From an uncultured Sediminibacterium sp. (GTDB taxonomy: Bacteria; Bacteroidota; Bacteroidia; Chitinophagales; Chitinophagaceae), in NCBI RefSeq assembly GCF_946481145.1, contig NZ_CAMLMJ010000007.1, positions 1 to 64,000 of the forward strand: a DNA stretch of 64,000 nucleotides. The letters run 5' to 3'. The position numbers and the translations under genes were made by a program. The notes under the pieces are model-generated. The model saw only the letters and a program-made list of their open reading frames with translations. It was not told where the DNA came from and did not search any database. Below are positions 15,772-24,457 of this stretch, piece after piece (the first letter of the stretch is position 1; each line of letters begins with the position of its first letter).

Positions 15772-17805
15772 TTAATTCACAAAATTCCACCATATACCAA
15801 CCCTTGTCCAAAGACTGGTAGATGGGTATAATTCCGACACTTTATTCGGTTTACTAAATTCAAATCCTTTGCTGGTATTCAATGAATTAAGGTTTTCGAA
15901 GCGTACAAAACCTTTAAAACTCTTGATCCTGAAATGAAGGAAAAGGTTGATATCCGGCCGGTTACTGAGGGTTTGGGTATTTTGGTAGAAATATTTCCCC
16001 AGGAACGGAGAATATCCATCGGCTTTATAGGCGGTATGGTAGCGCAATTCTACTCCGGTAGACAAAAACAGGTTGGTGAAAAAATTGCCTTCAAAAGCAA
16101 TTCGGTTACGGGTAAGAAGTAGCGGAACATTTACGGGTGGCTGTCCGGTTGTTTGCTGAAGGTCTATTTCTGTATACCAGTTCCAGTAGCGGGATAGTTT
16201 AATTTTTTTCTCCGCTCTGATATGAATTACATTGAATAAAGTGGCTTCCTGCTTAGCCTGAAAAAAACTATCGAAGTACATGTAATTACTAATAGCATAA
16301 TAGGAACCAGATAATGCAAATCCACTTCTCGGGTTTTCATACCTGGCAAACAAACGAATGGTGTTTTCCTTATTATAATTAACCCTATTATCAATCGGAA
16401 ATCTACTTAATGGATTAAGGATGAATGAAGGCGATCTGTTTACATTATGAAATCCGATATTCAGGTAACCAGCTTTCTTACCCAGTAAACGTTTCATACT
16501 GATGAAGGCTTCATAATCACCAGCATTATACCCATTCAGGTATAATTCGCCCCTTGCCTCAATATCCCAAACCTGATTTCGGCTGCGGTTCCTGTATTCA
16601 CCTAATGCATATACATTATAATAGTTCTTACGGATTACCGAATCAAATTTTCCGGACAGGTTTTGCAATGCAATTCCTGCTTTTATAAATTGACTCTGGT
16701 TATTTTTATCCGGGAATGTGAGGATACTGAATTGATTGGTTACATCATTCCAGTGATCCCGGTAGCCGATATTTAATTTATCTGGTACAGTTCTGTTGAA
16801 ATATTGCAGGTAATTGGAGGAATCTACTGCAAAATCAAAAAACTGGTAATCGCTGGCCGTGAACCTGAATGTATGTTCCAGTCTGAACCTTGAATAAAAA
16901 ATTTTGTAGATGGTGGAGTCTGTTACAATAGAATCTTTCTTACCAAAATCATAGAACTGGCGTAACAGCACCATTGTTTCTTTGTACTGATTACCTGTAT
17001 TTACACCTGTATTAAAAGGGTTACGGTTGGCTGCTCCTGCCCTGCCCAATCTTGTTTCCAATTCATAGGGGTCATTTAGTCTTAGGCTATCAAGCTTACG
17101 TATATCCTGCAATCCACCATTTTCAGAGGAAGCAGCTTTATTAGACAGATAGATCAGATTCAGTCCATATTTACGATTCAATGAACGATAGCTGGTCGTA
17201 AACCTAAAGTTATTATGACTGGCATTTTGGTTCTTTACATTACCTGGTGCATTACTGAATCGATACTCGATGGAAAAATTAAAATTATCTTTCTTATTCT
17301 GCGTATGCACAAAATTAATCAACTGCTCAGCCTTGCTTCCCAATAGATAAGCCAATTCCGTGTAAGGTCTTGTTGTCTGATAAAATTTAGTATTCTCGGG
17401 TGTAAAACGGTAAACATCGTAAGCATGAAAGCCTGCATCAAAACCTGCCCGCATGAATGGTTCAAAAACCAGTGATTGTGCGGCAGTTCCATAATTACCT
17501 AATGTGTGGTATCGGTAAGGAAGTGGAAACCGGGTATAAAAATCATTGATAGAAGAATCAATGGTTCTGATACGTGTTGAATCAAAAAAACGATAATAAA
17601 TAGTGATTGAATCGGCGAGGCTATTCCTGGTTTTAAGTGAATCGTTGCCCGTATTTCGCCTGATCGGTCTGCCCTGTGGATCTGTGGTGATACCGGATCT
17701 TTGTCCACTGGAACCTCGTGTACGGTAATTGCCACTCTGTGCATGTACAAAGCATACCATGCATATCAACATAACTGTTAAGACCTGGCTTTTTTGTACA
17801 CGCAT
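15772..17805 (-). CDS. Putative outer-membrane porin (PF14121-like)
   Basis: This 677-residue protein has a signal peptide (VLTVMLICMVCFVHAQ), a short low-complexity Ser/Gly/Arg stretch, then a long beta-rich region running to the C-terminus. Strand-like segments include FNFSIEYRFSN, YGLNLIYLSNK, YNVYALGEYRNRS, AGYLNIGFHNV and FVRFENLN, and the end is SLWTRVGIWWNFVN, a typical outer-membrane barrel terminus. The order DSSINDFYTRFPLPYRYHTLGNYG and PFMRAGFDAGFHAYD fits the putative porin family of Bacteroidota. It lies 65 nt downstream of punA on the same strand, so the two may be co-transcribed. Substrate is unknown. Confidence 0.78.
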   Translation of the reverse strand: MRVQKSQVLTVMLICMVCFVHAQSGNYRTRGSSGQRSGITTDPQGRPIRRNTGNDSLKTRNSLADSITIYYRFFDSTRIRTIDSSINDFYTRFPLPYRYHTLGNYGTAAQSLVFEPFMRAGFDAGFHAYDVYRFTPENTKFYQTTRPYTELAYLLGSKAEQLINFVHTQNKKDNFNFSIEYRFSNAPGNVKNQNASHNNFRFTTSYRSLNRKYGLNLIYLSNKAASSENGGLQDIRKLDSLRLNDPYELETRLGRAGAANRNPFNTGVNTGNQYKETMVLLRQFYDFGKKDSIVTDSTIYKIFYSRFRLEHTFRFTASDYQFFDFAVDSSNYLQYFNRTVPDKLNIGYRDHWNDVTNQFSILTFPDKNNQSQFIKAGIALQNLSGKFDSVIRKNYYNVYALGEYRNRSRNQVWDIEARGELYLNGYNAGDYEAFISMKRLLGKKAGYLNIGFHNVNRSPSFILNPLSRFPIDNRVNYNKENTIRLFARYENPRSGFALSGSYYAISNYMYFDSFFQAKQEATLFNVIHIRAEKKIKLSRYWNWYTEIDLQQTTGQPPVNVPLLLTRNRIAFEGNFFTNLFLSTGVELRYHTAYKADGYSPFLGKYFYQNTQTLSNRPDINLFLHFRIKSFKGFVRFENLNSLNTSKGFEFSKPNKVSELYPSTSLWTRVGIWWNFVN

Positions 17806-17870
17806 GTTTTTGAATATCCTGCAAAATAAGCTGAAACTTATTTGCAGTAAGTTAAAACTGAAAATGCTGG

Positions 17871-18692
17871 TTAAAGACTTTTTATCAGTTCAGTAAATAA
17901 TAAAGTTAGTTTAGGTTCTGCCTCGTGTGCTGCTTGTAAAACTTCTTCATGTGTAATTACATTTTCTTCTTCTCTTATTCCAAGATCGGTAATTACACTC
18001 ATGGCAAATACTTTCATTCCGCAATGCACTGCGCTGATGGTTTCTTGAACGGTACTCATTCCAACCGCATCGCCACCCAATGCTTTAATCAATTTATATT
18101 CTGCCCTTGTTTCAAATGTAGGCCCGGTTACGCCTGTATATACACCCTGGTGTAATGCGATATTATGTTCTGCTGCTATTGCAATTACTTTATTGATCAG
18201 TGATTTGTCATATGGTTCACTCATATCAGGGAACCTGGTACCTAATGCTTCTTCATTTTTACCTAATAATGGGTTTACGATAAAGAAACTGATATGGTCG
18301 TTGATGATCATAAGGTCACCCACATTAAAGTGCTGATTAACACCTCCCGCAGCATTTGAAAGCAATAATGTTTTTACACCCAACAAATGCATTACCCGCA
18401 CAGGGTATGCTACCTGCTGGGCCGTATAGCCTTCATAATAATGAAAACGACCACCCATTACCCATACCTTCTTACCACCCAGTTCTCCAAACATCAACTT
18501 GCCTTTATGTCCTTCCACAGTACTAACTGGAAAATGAGGGATTTCATTATAGGCTATTTCAAATTCAATTTTTATCTCATTCGCAAGGTTTCCCAATCCG
18601 CTTCCGAGGATAATACCAATATGGGCTTCTCCCTGAATACGGGATTTAATGAATTTTACTGTTTCTTCAAGTTGTTGCATCAGGCTGATCAT
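17871..18692 (-). CDS. punA: Purine nucleoside phosphorylase
   Basis: This is a trimeric-type purine nucleoside phosphorylase, which cleaves (deoxy)inosine and guanosine with phosphate in purine salvage. The 273 residues carry the phosphate loop IGIILGSGLGNLANEI (about 25), the motif VMGGRFHYYEGYT, LLLSNAAGGVN (about 110), the substrate loop TGPTFETRAEYKL and DAVGMSTVQE, and AMSVITDLG near the end. The length is normal for the family. A TATATTTG box is at 18712-18719. The start at 18692 (MISLMQQLEE) or four codons later (18680) are both possible. The putative porin gene follows. Confidence 0.95.
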   Translation of the reverse strand: MISLMQQLEETVKFIKSRIQGEAHIGIILGSGLGNLANEIKIEFEIAYNEIPHFPVSTVEGHKGKLMFGELGGKKVWVMGGRFHYYEGYTAQQVAYPVRVMHLLGVKTLLLSNAAGGVNQHFNVGDLMIINDHISFFIVNPLLGKNEEALGTRFPDMSEPYDKSLINKVIAIAAEHNIALHQGVYTGVTGPTFETRAEYKLIKALGGDAVGMSTVQETISAVHCGMKVFAMSVITDLGIREEENVITHEEVLQAAHEAEPKLTLLFTELIKSL

Positions 18693-18711
18693 CTATTGCT
18701 TGTTTTGGTTG

Positions 18712-18719
18712 CAAATATA
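18712..18719 (-). promoter_or_regulatory. -7 box of punA promoter
   Basis: Minus-strand TATATTTG matches TAnnTTTG and lies 19 nt before the punA ATG. Confidence 0.5.
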
Positions 18720-18762
18720 GTTCATAGTATCCCATCAGGCCAATGAGAGGCTTGCCGGACAT

Positions 18763-18794
18763 AAAAAAACCATCCCGAAATAATCGGGATGGTT
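18763..18794 (-). terminator. Terminator of cspA
   Basis: Perfect 11-bp arms AACCATCCCGA (18769-18779) and TCGGGATGGTT (18784-18794) with a 4-nt loop. On the minus strand a run of seven T follows. It lies 23 nt after the cspA stop and separates cspA from punA. Confidence 0.9.
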
Positions 18795-18817
18795 CGATAG
18801 GTTAAGAGGTATGCTGA

Positions 18818-19021
18818 TTAGTTGATACGCTTAACATTAACGGCGTTAGGGCCTTTACGACCTTCCTGCACGTCGAAAACTACTTTATCGTTAGCTTCGA
18901 TCTGATCAACCAGACCATTAGCATGTACGAAAGTTTCCTGACTTGAATTGTCATGCTTGATAAATCCAAAACCTTTTTCCTCATTGAAGAACTTTACAGT
19001 TCCCTGAATTTGTGTGTTCAT
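18818..19021 (-). CDS. cspA: Cold-shock-domain protein
   Basis: This 67-residue protein is a single cold-shock domain that binds single-stranded nucleic acid and acts as an RNA chaperone. RNP1 is KGFGFIKHD (about 16-24), and RNP2 appears as ETFVHANGL (about 29-37). QGTVKFFNEEKG at the N-terminus and GPNAVNVKRIN at the C-terminus are standard. It is a monocistronic gene with its own consensus promoter (19052-19082) and a strong terminator. The leader is only about 25 nt, so the long thermosensing leader of E. coli cspA is absent. The symbol is used in the generic family sense. Confidence 0.95.
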   Translation of the reverse strand: MNTQIQGTVKFFNEEKGFGFIKHDNSSQETFVHANGLVDQIEANDKVVFDVQEGRKGPNAVNVKRIN

Positions 19022-19051
19022 TTGTAAAATTGAAATTGTAAATTAAGGATG

Positions 19052-19082
19052 CAAAGGTACGGTTAAATAAATCGTCTGCCAA
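19052..19082 (-). promoter_or_regulatory. cspA promoter
   Basis: On the minus strand, TTG (19082-19080), a 20-nt spacer, then TACCTTTG (19059-19052). This is an excellent match to the Bacteroidota housekeeping promoter TTG-N19-23-TAnnTTTG. Confidence 0.75.
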
Positions 19083-19269
19083 CTTATTCGGATGATACCT
19101 GCATTTTATTTCGTACCAAACAGTCATTTTATACGATAACCTGTTAACAATCAGCTAAAAAGCCCCTTAATTCATTTATCGTCAATGGAATATAATAACA
19201 TCGCTATTATCAGAATGATCTGTTAAATCCATATTGTCGTTTATCTTAGCACTCATACAATCTATTTAT

Positions 19270-21093
19270 ATGTTTCAAAAAATCACCACTCTTTTCACTT
19301 TATCATTATTGGTTGTGCTGGTACATGCACAAAAGATATCTTATAAAGTGAGTTTCCCAAATGCTATACACCACGAAGCTGTTATCAGTATTACAGCTAC
19401 CGGCATTCAACAAAAACCTGCTATTTTCAGGATGAGCCGTTCTTCTCCAGGCAGGTATGCTACCCATGAATTTGGTAAGAACATTTATGATGTGAAAGCA
19501 ACTGATAAAAACGGGAACAAAATTGCCCTTCAACGCATTGATGGTGATGTATATGAAGTGCCATCACATAATGGAACAGTTACGGTAACCTATACACTTT
19601 TTGCCAATCATGCAGATGGTACTTATGCCGGCATTGATCCTGAAAGCATTCATTTTAATATGCCTGCCACTTTTATGTGGATCAAAGGGTATGATAAAGC
19701 ACCGATAGAAATAAGTTTCGATCTGCCTAAAGAGAATAAAGGTGTAATTGCAACCCAGTTATTCCCTACCAGTAATGCGCATACGTTTACTGCACCAGGA
19801 CTCCAATACTTCATGGATAGCCCAACTAAAATTGGCGACCTGATCATCCGTGAATGGCAGGTAAGTAATCCTGATGGAAAAAAATACACGATCAGAATTG
19901 CCCTCGAAGCAAATGCTACGCAAGAGCAGGCAGATGACTTGATGGAAAGAACCAAAAAAATTGTTGCAGAAGCGAAAGCTGTTTTTGGTGAGTTCCCGAA
20001 TTATGAAACAGGCACGTATACTTTTATCATGAGTGCTAACCCATATATTCAAGGTGATGGCATGGAGCATAGAAATTCTACTATGATTTCTTCTCCAACC
20101 TCTACTTTCAATCCGGCATTTCTACAGGGTGTTACTTCTCATGAGTTTTTTCATAACTGGAACGTGGAAAGAATAAGACCAAAAACCCTTGAGCCTTTCA
20201 ATTTTGAGAAAAGTAATATGAGTAATGAGTTATGGTTTGCTGAGGGTTTTACCCAATACTATGGAGAATTATTGCTTGCACGGGCTGGTCTTAGCACCCC
20301 TCAAAGATTTATTGGCACCGCAGGTAGTCTTGCGAATGCAAAATCGAATAATCCTGGCGCAGTATACTATTCACCCGTAGATGCCAGCAACCATGCAGTG
20401 TTTGTAGACGCAGGTGTATCGATTGATAAATCGAATTACGGTAACATGTTTACTTCTTACTATACCTATGGAGCAGCATTGGCATTAGCGCTTGATCTGG
20501 AATTGCAAACTAAAACAAACAAATCACTGGATGATTATATGAAAGCGATGTGGCTTACCTATGGTAAGACAGAAATCCCGTACACAATTCCAGCCATGCA
20601 AAAAACACTGGCTTCTATTACCAATGCCGCTTTCGCCGAGCAGTTTTTTTCAAAATATATTACTGGTCATGAAGCGGTTGACTATGCCGGACTATTTGCA
20701 AAAGCTGGTTATGAATTGAAAAAATCAAATGAGGGGAAAGCTTCAATTGGACTGAACACCAGGGCCAATGAGCAAGGTAAATTAATTGTAAGTAGTAATA
20801 CTAGCAGGGGAAGTTCAGCCTATGAAGCCGGATTGGATATTAATGATGAAATTTTAATGCTTGATCAGACACCGGTTAAATCGCCCGGAGATATCAATAA
20901 TTATATCGCACAAAAAAAACCTGGCGAAAGCATAAATGTAGTATACAAACACCGTGGCAAAGAGAAGCAAACAACATTGGTGCTTAAAGAAAACACCAGC
21001 TTAAGTTTAACCGATATAGAGAATAGCGGTAAAACTCTAACTGATTCAATGAAAAAAATCAGGGATAGCTGGTTTAAATCGAAGGCGCAATAG
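19270..21093 (+). CDS. M61-family metallopeptidase with PDZ domain
   Basis: This secreted protein of 607 residues belongs to the M61 glycyl-aminopeptidase family. The start at 19270 gives a good signal peptide (MFQKITTLFTLSLLVVLVHAQ); the frame opens 12 codons earlier. An N-terminal beta domain (about 22-170) precedes the zinc site TSHEFFHNWNVERIRP (HExxH, about residue 290) and the third ligand in LWFAEGFTQYYGE. A PDZ domain near 500-580 is shown by SRGSSAYEAGLDINDEILMLD and PGDININNY-like sequence. It probably trims peptides outside the cytoplasm. A TATCTTAG box about 30 nt upstream may serve as promoter. It is monocistronic, with element E5 following. Confidence 0.9.
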   Translation: MFQKITTLFTLSLLVVLVHAQKISYKVSFPNAIHHEAVISITATGIQQKPAIFRMSRSSPGRYATHEFGKNIYDVKATDKNGNKIALQRIDGDVYEVPSHNGTVTVTYTLFANHADGTYAGIDPESIHFNMPATFMWIKGYDKAPIEISFDLPKENKGVIATQLFPTSNAHTFTAPGLQYFMDSPTKIGDLIIREWQVSNPDGKKYTIRIALEANATQEQADDLMERTKKIVAEAKAVFGEFPNYETGTYTFIMSANPYIQGDGMEHRNSTMISSPTSTFNPAFLQGVTSHEFFHNWNVERIRPKTLEPFNFEKSNMSNELWFAEGFTQYYGELLLARAGLSTPQRFIGTAGSLANAKSNNPGAVYYSPVDASNHAVFVDAGVSIDKSNYGNMFTSYYTYGAALALALDLELQTKTNKSLDDYMKAMWLTYGKTEIPYTIPAMQKTLASITNAAFAEQFFSKYITGHEAVDYAGLFAKAGYELKKSNEGKASIGLNTRANEQGKLIVSSNTSRGSSAYEAGLDINDEILMLDQTPVKSPGDINNYIAQKKPGESINVVYKHRGKEKQTTLVLKENTSLSLTDIENSGKTLTDSMKKIRDSWFKSKAQ

Positions 21094-21100
21094 CGTTGTT

Positions 21101-21347
21101 GGCTGGGGAAACGGCTTTTAGCTTTTAGCCATTAGCCTTTAGCTGTTAGTCACGCCCAGGGCGAGATGGCGGCTATCGTAGACTACCTACTGTGATAGAA
21201 TAAATGAAAGGACTTACGAATTTGTTTTGTAAAACCCTTACTTCAAAGAAGTATTAATTGCTTAAATTCTACTCGTAGATGGTTAAGATTATAGCAAAAA
21301 AAAAGCTAATGGCTAACAGCTAATGGCTAATAGCTGTTCCCCCCGCA
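21101..21347. repeat. Intergenic heptad-repeat element E5
   Basis: This occupies the gap between the M61 and RidA genes. The left cap is GGCTGGGGAAACGGCT (21101-21116), followed by five heptads GCTTTTA, GCTTTTA, GCCATTA, GCCTTTA, GCTGTTA (21114-21148). The right arm has inverse heptads AGCTAAT, GGCTAAC, AGCTAAT, GGCTAAT, AGCTGTT (21304-21338), and the right cap is AGCTGTTCCCCCCGCAC (21332-21348). The two arms can pair extensively. The core at 21198-21261 is related to that of E8 (53334-53395), for example GAATTTGTTTTGTAAAA in both. Confidence 0.8.
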
Positions 21348-21390
21348 CAGCAATCGCCAACTATTTAAAATATTAATCAAAAATTCTACC

Positions 21391-21906
21391 ATGAGAATCT
21401 ACCTGCTGCTTGCTGTTATATGTTGGTCTACATGTCTTCTTGCCCAAACACCGGAGGAGAAACTTAAAAGCCTAAACATAGTATTACCTGCGCCATCAAC
21501 TCCTGTTGCTAATTATTTGAAGTTTGTACGTACTGGCAACCTCATTTATTTATCAGGACATGGTCCATCCAAAACAGATGGGTCTTATATAACAGGTAAG
21601 CTCGGATCAAATCTCAGTATTGAAGAAGGCTATGCAGCAGCCAGGCAAACAGGTATCAATTTATTGGCTACCCTCAAACAAGCTGTTGGCGATCTTGTTA
21701 AAGTGAAACGTATCGTTAAAGTGTTGGGTATGGTAAACTGCACGGATCGTTTCGCAGATCAGCCAAAAGTTATCAATGGTTTTTCTGACCTGATGGTAGC
21801 AGTGTTTGGTGAAAAAGGAAAACATGCGCGCAGCGCAGTAGGCATGAGTTCTCTACCCATGAATATGGCGGTTGAAATTGAAATGATTGTAGAAGTAGAA
21901 GATTAA
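21391..21906 (+). CDS. Exported RidA/YjgF-family protein
   Basis: This 171-residue protein has a signal peptide (MRIYLLLAVICWSTCLLAQ) followed by a single RidA/YjgF domain, recognisable from VRTGNLIYLSGHGPS, LSIEEGYAAARQTGINLLATLKQAVGDL, VKVLGMVNC and GKHARSAVGMSSLPMNMAVEIEMI. Cytoplasmic RidA proteins hydrolyse reactive enamine/imine intermediates. In this protein the usual C-terminal arginine appears as HARSAVG. The periplasmic location is unusual for RidA proper and suggests a different substrate. It is convergent with the MFS gene (5 nt between stops). Confidence 0.85.
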   Translation: MRIYLLLAVICWSTCLLAQTPEEKLKSLNIVLPAPSTPVANYLKFVRTGNLIYLSGHGPSKTDGSYITGKLGSNLSIEEGYAAARQTGINLLATLKQAVGDLVKVKRIVKVLGMVNCTDRFADQPKVINGFSDLMVAVFGEKGKHARSAVGMSSLPMNMAVEIEMIVEVED

Positions 21907-21911
21907 GCTGT

Positions 21912-23126
21912 TTACTTTCTTGTATGCAATGCCCTATAAGCATAATAAGTACTGCCAATCATTAATATAGCTCCCAAAAAGAATGCGGCGCCTGGAAAAT
22001 AAACAGGCGCTGTTTCATTTGTGAAGAACGCAAAAACTTTGGTCATTAGAAATGGGCCGACAATAGATGTTGCGCTCATCAAGCTGGTTAAAGCTCCTTG
22101 CAGCTCTCCCTGTTCATTGGGCGGTACATGTCCGGAAATAATAGCCTGCAATGCAGGTCCTGCTATTCCACCCAAACAATATGGCACCAGGAATACGAAC
22201 ATCATCCAACCCTGGCTTGCAAATGCAAATAGTATCAAGCCTAGTGCATATAAACTTAATCCCAGGTAAATACTTTTTTCGTTTCCTATTTTAGGATTAA
22301 CAATACGTACCAATAACCCTTGCACCACTCCTACCAACAGACCTACTATACCCAATGATATACCAATCATTTTAGGTGTCCAGCCAAATTTTTCGCGGTT
22401 AAAGAAACTCCAGATACTTTGTACGGAATGACCAGCGATATAAATAAGGATTAGGGAAATGATCAGTCCACCAACGGCAGGATATTTTTTCAATTGCAAA
22501 AGCGACCCCAAAGGGTTAGCCCTTTTCCATTCAAATTCCCTGCGATGTTTTTTATCAAGAGACTCCGGAAGAATAAAATACCCATATAAACAATTCAGTA
22601 GTGCAAGTCCGGCCGCGACATAAAACGGAACCCTTGTTCCAAGTTCTCCAAGCAGGCCCCCAATCAATGGACCAAGAATAAAACCAAGTCCGAATGCGGC
22701 ACCGATCATGCCAAAATTTTGCGCCCTGTTTTCAGGTGTGCTTATATCTGCAATATAGGCTGAAGCAGTAGTGAAACTGGCCCCGGTAATACCAGCAATT
22801 ATTCTTCCTACAAACAACCATCCGATACTGGGTGCGAGGGAAACAAAGATATAGTCGATCCCAAAGCCGAGTAAGGAAAGCAATAAAACCGGTCTTCTTC
22901 CATATTTATCGCTCAGGTTACCTAATACAGGAGCAAAAATAAATTGGGTGGCCGCATATGCCAGGGTTAATAATCCAGCATACTCAGATGCTTTACTGTT
23001 ATCGGAAGTGTGGAGTAATTCTTCTATCAGGTCTGGAATAATGGGGATGATTAGTCCTAATCCGGTAATATCAATTAATAGTGTAATAAAAATAAACCCG
23101 ATGGCGGCTTTCCGGTTTTTAATCAT
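21912..23126 (-). CDS. TCR/Tet-family MFS transporter
   Basis: This 404-residue membrane protein has twelve predicted transmembrane segments and is a drug:H+ antiporter of the DHA1 type. MFS motif A appears between TM2 and TM3 as [16 protein letters not shown] (about 70-85). TM4 contains [23 protein letters not shown], and motif C-like sequence is [20 protein letters not shown]. The wording of the N-terminal half ([17 protein letters not shown]) is close to the TetA/TCR group found widely in Bacteroidota chromosomes. Actual drug specificity cannot be read from the sequence, and it should not be taken as evidence for tetracycline resistance. Confidence 0.88.
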   Translation of the reverse strand: MIKNRKAAIGFIFITLLIDITGLGLIIPIIPDLIEELLHTSDNSKASEYAGLLTLAYAATQFIFAPVLGNLSDKYGRRPVLLLSLLGFGIDYIFVSLAPSIGWLFVGRIIAGITGASFTTASAYIADISTPENRAQNFGMIGAAFGLGFILGPLIGGLLGELGTRVPFYVAAGLALLNCLYGYFILPESLDKKHRREFEWKRANPLGSLLQLKKYPAVGGLIISLILIYIAGHSVQSIWSFFNREKFGWTPKMIGISLGIVGLLVGVVQGLLVRIVNPKIGNEKSIYLGLSLYALGLILFAFASQGWMMFVFLVPYCLGGIAGPALQAIISGHVPPNEQGELQGALTSLMSATSIVGPFLMTKVFAFFTNETAPVYFPGAAFFLGAILMIGSTYYAYRALHTRK

Positions 23127-23216
23127 AACAGTTGTTAAGGGTGCAAATTTGATTTATTTATTCCAGGAATAAATAATAATTCCATTAAAGTTAATATATC
23201 TGCTTTATTATAACAT

Positions 23217-23245
23217 ACAAAAGGAGGGGCATGAAAGCCCCTCCT
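23217..23245 (-). terminator. Terminator of the DUF4382 gene
   Basis: Perfect 9-bp GC-rich arms AGGAGGGGC (23222-23230) and GCCCCTCCT (23237-23245) with a 6-nt loop. On the minus strand a short run of T follows. It lies 24 nt after the DUF4382 stop codon. Confidence 0.8.
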
Positions 23246-23269
23246 AACCCTTGCTCTTGAAAAACCCTA

Positions 23270-24154
23270 CTATTTTTTCAGTTCAATTACACCCACGCTC
23301 GTATTCTTAGGTGCCTGAACCACGATATTGTTGATGGTGGTGTCTTTATAATTGTTAGATGCATTTATATAAAGTGAGTAAGTCCCGTTTTTCAATCCCC
23401 TCATTTTAAACTCTCCATTGCGGTTTGGTAATGCATAGGCTGTATCGGTACCATTGAATAAAGTCAGTACTGCTTTTGCATCCATTGGTTTTACTTTACC
23501 GGAAACACTTGCGGTTGTTTTTTCTATGAAGAAATGGAATACTGGTTTCAGGTAAAACTTGTTGTTATTGAGTACGATGATCGAACGATTCACATCAAAA
23601 TCGAGCCATAGACGAAGTTTATTCGGCATGTATTCTTCTGATTCATGTCCTTTCAGTTTTATCAGGATATATTTTGGCAGGTTATCAGGCCAGTATAAGG
23701 GATAGGTTACGCTGTCTTTTACTACTGAATTGTTTGAACCAATTTCAATCCTGATCAAACGAATAGCACCTTTTGGAATTTCTGTTGATGCCAGTAAGGT
23801 ATCAACGCCATTACGTAGGTTTAATATATCATACACACCTGCATTGATATTGAGGTTCGTCCAAACAAGACCAGAATCTTTTCTGTTGCCAAATGTAGAA
23901 CCGATATAAGCACCCAATCGATCCCAGTTACAAGTATCATTTTTACGTGTGTCTTTGGTTGTGTCAACCAATACCTGAATGGATTTAATATCCACAAATA
24001 CCTGATCAAAAAAACCGGGCCCGTCTGTAAGGTACAGGCTGAGGTTTTGTTTACCAGCCGGAATTTGGGCTGAATCTGATTTTTTACAGGATGTCATTGC
24101 CATAGTTGTTGCGATGAACATCATTAATCCGAGAAATACGTGTTTTGTTTTCAT
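23270..24154 (-). CDS. DUF4382-domain lipoprotein
   Basis: This 294-residue lipoprotein has the lipobox MAMTSCKKSDS (Cys23). The DUF4382 domain follows at about 38-185: NLSLYLTDGPGFFDQVFVDIKSIQVLVD, the loop with CNWDRLGAY, VYDILNLRNGVDTLLAS and GAIRLIRIEIG. A C-terminal domain (about 210-294), with ASVSGKVKPMDAKAVLTLFNG and GEFKMRGLKNGTYSLYI, is a carboxypeptidase-regulatory-like beta sandwich. It is probably a surface or periplasmic binding or adhesive protein; no enzymatic residues are evident. It is monocistronic, with its own terminator. Confidence 0.85.
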   Translation of the reverse strand: MKTKHVFLGLMMFIATTMAMTSCKKSDSAQIPAGKQNLSLYLTDGPGFFDQVFVDIKSIQVLVDTTKDTRKNDTCNWDRLGAYIGSTFGNRKDSGLVWTNLNINAGVYDILNLRNGVDTLLASTEIPKGAIRLIRIEIGSNNSVVKDSVTYPLYWPDNLPKYILIKLKGHESEEYMPNKLRLWLDFDVNRSIIVLNNNKFYLKPVFHFFIEKTTASVSGKVKPMDAKAVLTLFNGTDTAYALPNRNGEFKMRGLKNGTYSLYINASNNYKDTTINNIVVQAPKNTSVGVIELKK

Positions 24155-24457
24155 GTGTGCTTGGTTTTTAGCGTAGCATTGCTATCATCGGCATTTTTTT
24201 CCTGTTTGTTTTTAGAGCCAAAAAGAATGCCAACTGTTTATTAAGAGTTTGTTAAAGCATTATTTTATGATTCTGTCTCACCATGTTCATGACCAGACAA
24301 TACTTACCTGTTAGGCATGGGTACATTTCCATGCCAGAAATTCTTCATCTATTTCCCTGGTAATTATCCGCACTGGATCATCCATGCGTTAAAGCAGTAG
24401 CCGAACTTTGACAGACAGTTAAATCTTGCTTAACTTGGTCGTCATTAAATTGTGTTC
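24155..24457. other. Intergenic region without a gene
   Basis: This 303-nt gap separates the divergent DUF4382 and M20 genes. It holds a small hairpin with 7-bp arms GGCATGG and CCATGCC (24314-24335) with no T-tract, and near its right end TAACTTGG (24431-24438), a degenerate -7 box that may serve the M20 gene. No heptad repeats are present. I see nothing else. Confidence 0.5.

Noticed and set aside
21912..23126. Tetracycline resistance gene
   Set aside because: It is a chromosomal TCR/Tet-family MFS gene without mobile context; specificity cannot be inferred.
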